A stretch of 64,000 nucleotides of DNA from positions 496,001 to 560,000 of the forward strand of contig NZ_FSRE01000001.1 of assembly GCF_900141795.1 (NCBI RefSeq), read 5' to 3'. The notes below the pieces were generated by a model. It was not told the origin of the DNA and ran no database searches. It saw only the letters and a program-made list of their open reading frames with translations. Positions 57,592 to 64,000 of the stretch are shown piece after piece; the first letter of the stretch is position 1; each line of letters starts with the position of its first letter. The DNA is from Sulfurivirga caldicuralii. GTDB lineage: Bacteria > Pseudomonadota > Gammaproteobacteria > Thiomicrospirales > Thiomicrospiraceae. The position numbers and the translations under genes were made by a program.

Positions 57592-58227
57592 ATGTTTGTG
57601 GTGTACAGCCCGGAAGGACAGAGCTACCTCGGCATGCAGAACACGCTGCCGCCGCTGCAGGTGCCGAAGGCGCAGTCGGTACCGCCGGTGGAAAAGCCGA
57701 CGCTGGATCCGCTCCAGGTAGAGCAGGACCGTCGCTACGAACAGGTTCCTCTGAGCGTGGAACAGGCACGGCGCCAGTACGAGCAGGTGATCAAGGCCGC
57801 GCGGGAGCGGGGCGAAACCATTATTCAGGTGCGCGAAATCATGTCCCAGCCGGTGGTGCAGATTGCACCGGAGGCACCGCTGCAAACGGCATGGGAACGC
57901 ATGCAGCAACATGGCATCGGTCATCTGGTGGTGGTGCAGGATGGCAAGGTGATCGGCCTGCTTTCTTCGCAGGATCTGCTGGGGCATGTGTGGCAGGAAG
58001 GTGAACAGACGCGGGTCAAGCGCGCTGCGGTGAAAGACCATATGTCGTCACCGGTGGTGACCTGCTGGCCGGAAACCCTGATACGCCGGGCGGCGCAGGT
58101 GATGACGGATTATGTGATTCATGCCCTGCCGGTGGTCACGCAGAATGGTGAACTGGTGGGTATTGTGACGGCATCGGACATGATTCGGCGGCTCGCCATG
58201 GAGCCGCCGCTGGAGCTTTATGTCTGA
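57592..58227 (+). CDS. CBS domain pair protein
   Basis: A 211-residue cytosolic protein. The first 80 residues are Pro- and Gln-rich and charged (VPKAQSVPPVEKPTLDPLQV, then a helix rich in Glu and Arg). Two CBS motifs follow (about 87-140, VREIMSQPVVQIAPEAPLQT, and about 150-205, VKDHMSSPVVTCWPETLI). Such pairs bind adenosyl nucleotides and regulate partners, but no partner domain is fused here. The ATG at 57592 has GGAG 8 nt upstream; longer in-frame sequence lies opposite the cupin gene and is a shadow. Confidence 0.87.
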   Translation: MFVVYSPEGQSYLGMQNTLPPLQVPKAQSVPPVEKPTLDPLQVEQDRRYEQVPLSVEQARRQYEQVIKAARERGETIIQVREIMSQPVVQIAPEAPLQTAWERMQQHGIGHLVVVQDGKVIGLLSSQDLLGHVWQEGEQTRVKRAAVKDHMSSPVVTCWPETLIRRAAQVMTDYVIHALPVVTQNGELVGIVTASDMIRRLAMEPPLELYV

Positions 58228-58239
58228 CGGAAAGGCGGC

Positions 58240-58620
58240 TCAGCCCTGTTGCTGCTGTTCCTGTTGCGCTTTTTCCAGATCGGCACGTACCTGATCCATG
58301 TCCAGCGCCTTCAGCTGCTTGATGCCTTCTTCCAGCATCTCTTCCGGCATCATGCCCGGCTGTGCGTAAACCACGATCCCTTCACGCATGAACGCGACGG
58401 TAGGGATGGAGCGCACCTGAAACATCGCTGCCAGCTGCTGTTCTTCTTCCACGTTCACCTTGGCGAAGGCTACATCGGGATGCTTTTCGGACACCTTCTC
58501 GAAGATGGGGCCGAACATCTTGCACGGACCGCACCATTCCGCCCAGAAATCCAGCACGATCATGGGGTTTTCCTGCACGAACTTTTCGAACTCTTCAGTC
58601 TTGAGGTTGACTACAGCCAT
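58240..58620 (-). CDS. Thioredoxin-like protein (CGPC)
   Basis: A 126-residue thioredoxin with Cys30-Gly-Pro-Cys33 in FWAEWCGPCKMFGPIFE and the cis-Pro loop RSIPTVAFM. A Gln-rich charged C-terminal tail (about 110-126, KAQQEQQQQG) makes it longer than E. coli TrxA (109). AAGGAAAT precedes the ATG at 58620. The start lies inside the 3' end of fumC (26-nt overlap), so it is probably coexpressed with fumarase. It is probably a general or specialised disulfide reductase. Confidence 0.9.
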   Translation of the reverse strand: MAVVNLKTEEFEKFVQENPMIVLDFWAEWCGPCKMFGPIFEKVSEKHPDVAFAKVNVEEEQQLAAMFQVRSIPTVAFMREGIVVYAQPGMMPEEMLEEGIKQLKALDMDQVRADLEKAQQEQQQQG

Positions 58621-60031
58621 GGTTATTTCCTTTTTTGGGTTGAATATCACCGATAGAGGGTGTGCCACCCTCTGTCAGGCGGGCGGGGTCAAGCAGCTTT
58701 TTCAGCGTGGCCTCGTCCAGATTGGTCATTTCAAGCGCCACATCCAGCACCGGGCGACCCTGTGCATAGGCGCTTTTGGCGATTTGCGCGCCTTTTTCGT
58801 AGCCTACCACACGGTTGAGGGCGGTCACAAGAATCGGGTTGGCATCCAGCGCCTTTTTCAGATTGGCCTCATTCACCTCGAAGCCGTCGATCGCCTTGTC
58901 GGCCAGCACGCGCAGGGCATTTCCTGCCAGTTGCAGGCTGTCGAGCAGGTTGGCCGCGATCATGGGCAGCATCACATTCAGCTGAAAGTTGCCGGATTGC
59001 GCGCCGATGGTGATGGCGGTGTGGTTGCCGGTGATCTGCGCCGCCACCATGGCCACCGCTTCCGGAATAACGGGATTGACCTTGCCCGGCATGATGGAGC
59101 TGCCCGGCTGTAGCGCCGGCAGCTGAATTTCCGCCAGACCGGCCAGTGGTCCGGAGTTCATCCAGCGCAGATCGTTGGCGATTTTCATCATCACCGCCGA
59201 AAGCACGTTCAGCTGAGCGGAGAGCTCCAGCGCGCTGTCCTGCGCGCTGATGCCCACAAAGGCATTATCCATGCTTTCAAACGGGATACTGAGCGTCTGC
59301 GCCAGCCGTTGCGCCACCAGCGGGCCGAAGCGCGGGTCGGCATTGATGCCGGTGCCCACGGCGGTACCGCCCTGCGGCAGGCGCACGATGCGTTTTGCTG
59401 CATCCAGCAGGCGCTCGCGCACGTCCTCCAGCTGTACCTTCCAGGTATCCAGTTCCTGCGCCAATGTCACCGGCATCGCGTCCATCAGGTGGGTGCGCCC
59501 GGTCTTGACGACACCTTCTACCGCTTCGGCCTTGCGTGCCAGCGTGTCAATGGTGTGGTCGATAGCCGGCAGCAGGTGGCGATACAGCAGTGTCGCCGCC
59601 GCCACGTGAATGGCGGTGGGAATGGTGTCGTTGGAGCTCTGGCTCATGTTCACATGATCGTTGGGGTGCAGCGCCACGCCCAGCTCGCGCTCGGCCAGAT
59701 GGCTGAGCACCTCGTTCATGTTCATGTTGGTGCTGGTGCCCGAGCCGGTCTGGAAGATATCGATGGGGAACTGGTCCAGATACTCGCCGGCGGCGATCCT
59801 TTCTGCCATGCGTGCAATGGCGTCGGCACGGGTAGCGTCCAGCAGGCCCAGCTCGGCATTGGCCTGGGCGCAGGCTTTTTTCACCTGCGCCAGCGCCTGA
59901 ATGAACGGGGCGGGCAGGGGGCGGCCGCTGATAGGAAAGTTGTTGACGGCACGCTGAGTCTGCGCACCCCACAGGGCATCGGCAGGCACCTCTACAGGGC
60001 CCATGGAGTCGGTTTCGATGCGTGTTTTCAT
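58595..60031 (-). CDS. fumC: Fumarate hydratase class II
   Basis: Iron-free fumarase interconverting fumarate and malate. The 478-residue product starts with the Met of MKTRIETDSMGPVEVPADAL (an in-frame extension upstream is not family-like) and has the signature GSSIMPGKVNPV plus SQSSNDTIPTAIH. The C terminus runs some 18 residues past the usual LDPARLTEGGTPSIG end, into the ribosome binding site and start of the thioredoxin gene. It is divergent from prfB. Confidence 0.96.
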   Translation of the reverse strand: MKTRIETDSMGPVEVPADALWGAQTQRAVNNFPISGRPLPAPFIQALAQVKKACAQANAELGLLDATRADAIARMAERIAAGEYLDQFPIDIFQTGSGTSTNMNMNEVLSHLAERELGVALHPNDHVNMSQSSNDTIPTAIHVAAATLLYRHLLPAIDHTIDTLARKAEAVEGVVKTGRTHLMDAMPVTLAQELDTWKVQLEDVRERLLDAAKRIVRLPQGGTAVGTGINADPRFGPLVAQRLAQTLSIPFESMDNAFVGISAQDSALELSAQLNVLSAVMMKIANDLRWMNSGPLAGLAEIQLPALQPGSSIMPGKVNPVIPEAVAMVAAQITGNHTAITIGAQSGNFQLNVMLPMIAANLLDSLQLAGNALRVLADKAIDGFEVNEANLKKALDANPILVTALNRVVGYEKGAQIAKSAYAQGRPVLDVALEMTNLDEATLKKLLDPARLTEGGTPSIGDIQPKKGNNHGCSQPQD

Positions 60032-60140
60032 GACACGGCGTCCTCGTATTTGGTAACCGCATGCTATTTTAGCGCGCCCGTCGCGGTGCATTCCGCGCCT
60101 ATGCTAAAATTTGCTATTCAATTTCGAGTTTGGAACCGCT

Positions 60141-61253
60141 ATGGAACTGGGTGGACTCTATTCACGCATCAAGGATTATCGCGAGCGGGCCGAGGGCCTG
60201 AAGGACTATCTGCGTCTGGAAGAAAAGCGCGAGCGCCTCGAAGAGGTGAATCGCGAAATGGAAGACCCGGACGTGTGGAACGATCAGGAGCGCGCGCAGG
60301 CGCTGGGCCGCGAAAAGGCGCAGCTGGAAAAGGTGGTGGACGGCCTGCAGAACCTGCTCGACGGGCTGGAATCGGCCAAGGAGCTGCTGCAGATGGCGGA
60401 AGAGGCCGGTGACGAGGAGCTGGTAGCAGAAGTCACCGAGGAACTGGAGGCATACGGCAAGGTGCTGGAGCAGCTGGAATTCCAGCGCATGTTCTCCGGC
60501 GAGATGGACGCCAACAACTGCTACGTGGACATTCAGGCCGGTTCCGGCGGCACCGAGGCGCAGGACTGGGCCAATATGCTGCTGCGCATGTATCTGCGCT
60601 GGATCGAGAAAAAGGGCTTCGAGGCCGATCTCATCGAAGTCACGCCGGGTGAAGTGGCCGGTATCAAGTCTGCCACCATTCATGTCAAGGGCGATTTCGC
60701 CTACGGCTGGCTGAAGACCGAAACCGGTGTGCACCGTCTGGTGCGCAAGTCGCCGTTCGATTCCGGTAATCGCCGCCATACCTCGTTTGCCTCGGTGTTT
60801 GTCACCCCAGAGGTGGACGACAATATCGATATCGAAATCAATCCGGCCGATCTGCGCATCGACGTCTATCGCGCCTCCGGTGCCGGTGGTCAGCACGTCA
60901 ACCGCACCGAATCGGCGGTGCGCATCACCCACCTGCCCACCGGCATTGTCGTCCAGTGCCAGAACGGCCGCTCGCAGCACCAGAACAAGGATGAGGCCAT
61001 GCGCCAGCTGCGCGCCAAGCTGTGGGAACATGAGATGCAGAAGCGCAATGCCGAGAAGCAAAAGCTGGAAGAGAGCAAGGCCGACATCGGCTGGGGCAGT
61101 CAGATCCGTTCCTATGTGCTCGATTCCGGCCGTATCAAGGATCTGCGCACCGGTGTGGAAACCGGCAATACCCAGGCCGTACTGGACGGCGAGCTGGATC
61201 AGTTTGTAGAAGCCAGCCTAAAGGCCGGAATCGGCGAACAGGCGCCCATTTAA
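60141..61253 (+). CDS. prfB: Peptide chain release factor 2 (no programmed frameshift)
   Basis: Recognises UAA and UGA and triggers peptide release. The 370-residue product has the SPF tripeptide for stop-codon reading ([13 protein letters not shown]) and the GGQ motif at 249-251 ([11 protein letters not shown]). In most bacteria prfB has an in-frame UGA after about codon 25 requiring a +1 shift. Here the equivalent place reads TAT CTG CGT CTG GAA with no stop, and the frame is continuous. The ATG at 60141 was chosen; a TTG 30 nt upstream is possible. lysS follows 25 nt later, the usual partner. Confidence 0.95.
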   Translation: MELGGLYSRIKDYRERAEGLKDYLRLEEKRERLEEVNREMEDPDVWNDQERAQALGREKAQLEKVVDGLQNLLDGLESAKELLQMAEEAGDEELVAEVTEELEAYGKVLEQLEFQRMFSGEMDANNCYVDIQAGSGGTEAQDWANMLLRMYLRWIEKKGFEADLIEVTPGEVAGIKSATIHVKGDFAYGWLKTETGVHRLVRKSPFDSGNRRHTSFASVFVTPEVDDNIDIEINPADLRIDVYRASGAGGQHVNRTESAVRITHLPTGIVVQCQNGRSQHQNKDEAMRQLRAKLWEHEMQKRNAEKQKLEESKADIGWGSQIRSYVLDSGRIKDLRTGVETGNTQAVLDGELDQFVEASLKAGIGEQAPI

Positions 61254-61278
61254 CCTAATTCACGGACAGCACAAGACC

Positions 61279-62796
61279 ATGACAGAGAAGACAAACGCGC
61301 CCGAGCAGCAGGACGAAAACCGCATTATTGCCGAGCGTCGCGCCAAACTGGCGGCGCTGCGCGAACAGGGTCAGGCCTATCCCAACACCTTCCGGCGCGA
61401 ACATCTGGCGGCGGACATCCACGCTCATTACGACGACTGGGATAACGAGCGCTTCCAGCAGGAAGGGCCGGTGCGCGTCAAAATTGCCGGGCGCATGATG
61501 ACACGTCGCATCATGGGCAAGGCCAGCTTCGCCACCCTGCAGGACATGAGCGGCCGCATTCAGATATACGTCACCCGCGATGATCTGCCGGAAGGGGTCT
61601 ATAACCAGCAGTTCAAGAAGTGGGACTTGGGCGACATCATCGGCGTGGAAGGCTATCTGTTCAAAACCAAGACCGGGGAGTTGACCGTCCATGCCGAGCA
61701 TGTGGAGCTGATCACCAAGGCGATCCGTCCGCTGCCGGACAAGTTCCACGGCCTGCAGGATCAGGAGCTGCGCTATCGCCGCCGCTATCTGGACCTGATC
61801 ATGAACCCGGAAAGCCGTGAAACCTTTTTGATCCGCTCGCGCATCGTGCAGATGGTGCGCGAGTTCCTCACCCGCCACGGCTTCCTCGAGGTGGAAACCC
61901 CCATGATGCAGGTGATCCCGGGCGGGGCGAGCGCCAAGCCGTTTATCACCCATCACAATGCGCTGGACATGCCGCTCTATATGCGTATCGCGCCGGAGCT
62001 GTACCTCAAGCGTCTGTTGGTGGGCGGCTTTGAAAAGGTATTCGAGATCAATCGCAACTTCCGCAACGAAGGCCTCTCCACCCGCCACAACCCCGAGTTC
62101 ACCATGGTGGAGTTCTACGAAGCCTACGCGGACTACCACAAGATGATGGACTACACCGAGGCGCTGTTCAAGGAGATCGCCGAAGCCGTCACCGGCGGGT
62201 TTGAGGTCACCTATCAGGGTGAAACCTACGATTTCGGCAAGCCCTTTGCGCGCATGACGCTGAAGGAGTCCATTATCATGCTCAATCCGGGCGTTACCGA
62301 AGCGCAACTGGATGACTTCGAGCAGGCAAAGGCGCTGGCGGAGAAGCTGGGCATTGACGTGCAACCGGGCTGGGGGCTGGGTAAGGTGCAGACGGAGATT
62401 TTCGAAAAGACCGTCGAGCACAATCTCAAGGATCCCACCTTCATCACCGAATATCCGGCGGAAGTCAGTCCGCTGGCGCGCCGCAACGATCAGAACCCGT
62501 TTGTCACCGACCGTTTCGAGCTGTTTGTGGGCGGACGCGAGATCGCCAACGGCTTCTCGGAGCTGAACGACGCCGAGGATCAGGCGGAGCGTTTCCGCAA
62601 GCAGGTGGAAGCGAAAGAGGCGGGCGACGAAGAGGCCATGTTCTACGACGAGGACTATATTATCGCGCTGGAGCATGGCATGCCCCCCGCCGCCGGCGAA
62701 GGCATCGGCATCGACCGCCTGGTGATGCTGTTTACCGACAGCCCCTCTATCCGCGACGTGATTCTCTTCCCACACATGCGGCCGCAGAAGGATTAA
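61279..62796 (+). CDS. lysS: Lysyl-tRNA synthetase (class II)
   Basis: Charges tRNA-Lys. The 505-residue product has an N-terminal OB-fold anticodon-binding domain (about 60-170, [21 protein letters not shown]) and a class II catalytic domain with motif 1 [10 protein letters not shown], motif 2 [20 protein letters not shown] and motif 3 [14 protein letters not shown]. It is cotranscribed with prfB. Confidence 0.97.
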   Translation: MTEKTNAPEQQDENRIIAERRAKLAALREQGQAYPNTFRREHLAADIHAHYDDWDNERFQQEGPVRVKIAGRMMTRRIMGKASFATLQDMSGRIQIYVTRDDLPEGVYNQQFKKWDLGDIIGVEGYLFKTKTGELTVHAEHVELITKAIRPLPDKFHGLQDQELRYRRRYLDLIMNPESRETFLIRSRIVQMVREFLTRHGFLEVETPMMQVIPGGASAKPFITHHNALDMPLYMRIAPELYLKRLLVGGFEKVFEINRNFRNEGLSTRHNPEFTMVEFYEAYADYHKMMDYTEALFKEIAEAVTGGFEVTYQGETYDFGKPFARMTLKESIIMLNPGVTEAQLDDFEQAKALAEKLGIDVQPGWGLGKVQTEIFEKTVEHNLKDPTFITEYPAEVSPLARRNDQNPFVTDRFELFVGGREIANGFSELNDAEDQAERFRKQVEAKEAGDEEAMFYDEDYIIALEHGMPPAAGEGIGIDRLVMLFTDSPSIRDVILFPHMRPQKD

Positions 62797-63271
62797 AGGG
62801 CGTCAGGGCTGTGAGCCGTGTGTGCGCTTTTACTTCCAGGGTTTTACGCCCGTAGAAGAGGTATTGCCAATAGACTGGTGTCAGGGGTCAAATCCCAAAT
62901 CTGCTGTAAATTCCCTTGCGCAGGTTTGACATTGCTCCGGTCTCAGTGATCGATACCGACCACCTTATCCGTCTTGTGCTCGGAAGCCTGTTGCGCTTCC
63001 CACCATTCGTTAATTTGAGCCGTCGGCGGTATTTCTCCGCCAAGGCCATCACTGCCAGGGCGTCTTCCAGCCCTTCTTCCAGACAGGCCTCCGCCTTGGG
63101 GGCTGCATTTTCCATCTCCTCCATCAGGGGGCCTTTTGTCGTGCTTCCTGTGCCGTCTGCGCTCTGAAGATGCGCTTGAGCCCTTCTGTCATGGCCGTTT
63201 TGTTCTGTCACCTGTGCAAATTATGCAGGATATGGCGTGGGGAAGCAGTAAAGAAAATATACTCGGAAAAT
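62797..63271. other. Gene-poor stretch with transposase debris
   Basis: No intact gene lies between lysS and the tRNA terminator. It holds the transposase remnant at 62888-63211. At about 62878 there is a phrase GTGTCAGGGGTCAAATCCC that looks like the end of a mobile repeat. The rest shows nothing recognisable. Confidence 0.6.
62888..63211 (-). pseudogene. Remnant of an IS256/mutator-type transposase
   Basis: A 107-codon frame whose middle (ACLEEGLEDALAVMALAEKY, RRRLKLTNG) resembles the C-terminal region of IS256 family transposases, where LPEKYRRRLRTTN-x-ERLNEEIRRR is typical. The following residues do not continue the family motif. A different frame reads INEWWEAQQASEHKTD at the same place, so a frameshift or deletion joint is likely. 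The catalytic core is absent. The assignment rests on this short stretch. Confidence 0.5.
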
Positions 63272-63300
63272 AAAAAAGCCGGCATAAAGCCGGCTTTTTT
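63272..63300 (-). terminator. Intrinsic terminator of the initiator tRNA gene
   Basis: GCCGGC (63278-63283) and GCCGGC (63289-63294) form a self-complementary stem around ATAAA, with A6 and T6 flanks. It works on either strand and lies 7 nt past the tRNA 3' end. Confidence 0.88.
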
Positions 63301-63306
63301 ATGGGT

Positions 63307-63383
<77 letters not shown>

Positions 63384-63400
63384 TCATTGGAACGAGGCGT

Positions 63401-63429
63401 ATTATAGGGGCGCCGCGCTCAGGTTTCAA
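63401..63429 (-). promoter_or_regulatory. Sigma70 promoter of the initiator tRNA gene
   Basis: On the minus strand TTGAAA (63424-63429) and TATAAT (63401-63406) with exactly 17-bp spacing, 17 bp before the tRNA 5' end, followed by a GC-containing discriminator. Confidence 0.85.
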
Positions 63430-63436
63430 CCCTGTT

Positions 63437-64000
63437 TCAGGCCTGCTGCAGGGATTTTTCAATCTCTACCACCTTCGCCCAGGTGCTGAGCAGGGCGTCC
63501 GGGTTCAGGCTGAGGGTGTCGATGCCATGACGCACGAGAAATTCGGCCACTTCGGGGTAGTCCGACGGCCCCTGTCCACAGATGCTGCTGTGGATGCCGT
63601 TGCGTTTACAGGCCGCCACTGTCAGTCGCATCATTTCCAGCACGCCTGGGTCGCGCTCGTCGTAGTCAAAGGCCACCTTGTCGGAGTCGCGATCGACGCC
63701 CAAGGTCAACTGGGTGAGGTCGTTGGATCCGATGGAAAAACCGTCAAAATGCTGCGCGAAGGCATCGGCCTGAATCACGTTGTTGGGGATTTCGCACATC
63801 ATGTACACCTTGAGCCCGTTCTTGCCACGCTCAAGGCCGTTGGCTGCCAGGGTCTGCAGGGTGCGTTGCGCCTCATCCACACGTCGGCAGAAGGGGATCA
63901 TGGGGATGATGTTGTCCATGCCGATGGTTTCCCGGGCCCGCTTGATGGCGGCGCACTCCAGCGCAAAGGCCTCCACATAGTCCGGATGGCTGTAGCGGGC
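63437..64000 (-). CDS. ppsA: Phosphoenolpyruvate synthase, C-terminal part (5' end outside window)
   Basis: Makes PEP from pyruvate and ATP for gluconeogenesis. The visible residues belong to the C-terminal PEP-binding TIM barrel: MIPFCRRVDEAQRTL, KVYMMCEIPNNVIQADAF, FSIGSNDLTQLTLGVDRDS and the catalytic Cys in SICGQGPSDYPEVAEFL. The frame is open to the window edge, so the gene is truncated only by the window. It ends 54 nt upstream of the divergently placed tRNA gene's 5' end on the same strand. Confidence 0.95.
   Translation of the reverse strand, partial: ARYSHPDYVEAFALECAAIKRARETIGMDNIIPMIPFCRRVDEAQRTLQTLAANGLERGKNGLKVYMMCEIPNNVIQADAFAQHFDGFSIGSNDLTQLTLGVDRDSDKVAFDYDERDPGVLEMMRLTVAACKRNGIHSSICGQGPSDYPEVAEFLVRHGIDTLSLNPDALLSTWAKVVEIEKSLQQA

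Overview
The window is chromosomal DNA of a GC-rich gammaproteobacterium. The evidence is the gene order uppS-cdsA-rseP-bamA-skp-lpxD-fabZ-lpxA-lpxB-rnhB, the sets tig-clpP-clpX-lon-hupB, nrdR-ribD-ribE-ribB-ribH-nusB-thiL and carA-carB-greA, and a complete lipid A and lipoprotein-export toolkit. A marine Oceanospirillales/Alcanivorax-like lineage is my guess from protein style and gene order; it is not proven. Almost all of the window is conserved housekeeping DNA with tight operons and many ATGA overlaps. There is no prophage, CRISPR array or large island.

Layout. 1-9536: envelope operon (undecaprenyl-PP and CDP-DAG synthesis, site-2 protease, BamA, Skp, lipid A genes, RNase HII). 9585-13054: a zinc-free type L36 gene, a YoaA/DinG helicase and two unknown membrane-associated genes. 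13143-15398: a two-gene lipoprotein exporter (one permease plus LolD) and a small YgaP-like membrane protein. 15570-21770: trigger factor, ClpP, ClpX, Lon and HU-beta, the protein quality-control block. 21929-25097: four tRNAs (Val-Asp twice), uvrC, pgsA and tRNA-Leu. 25421-28034: ettA and a PAS/degenerate-GGDEF protein. 28208-34846: glyA, nrdR, the riboflavin genes, nusB and thiL. 35022-40868: DAHP synthase, small unknown genes, psiE-like, recN, nadK. 40908-45909: CIRCE-hrcA-grpE-dnaK-dnaJ heat-shock locus. 45911-52259: dapB, carA-carB with a possible leader/attenuator, greA and a DUF4149 gene. 52384-58620: accessory genes of known and unknown family (DUF455 ferritin-like, methyltransferase, fructokinase, thioredoxins, cupin, CBS). 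58595-64000: fumC, prfB, lysS, a decayed transposase, initiator tRNA and the 3' part of ppsA.

Two families of dispersed non-coding repeats run through this otherwise ordinary DNA. The first is a unit of about 20 bp (core GAAAAAGTCGGGGACCCC) present seven times. It lies in frame inside cdsA and uvrC, at the start codon of thiL and touching the stop codon of lolD. The second is a MITE-like element of about 260-271 bp with terminal inverted repeats beginning GGCACC, present four times. Other points worth attention are a prfB without the programmed frameshift, a CIRCE operator over a good sigma70 promoter, an orphan promoter-hairpins-terminator unit that looks like a small RNA gene, a single-permease Lol exporter, a RibB with a GTP-cyclohydrolase-like domain that has lost its zinc cysteines, and a GGDEF protein with a broken active site.
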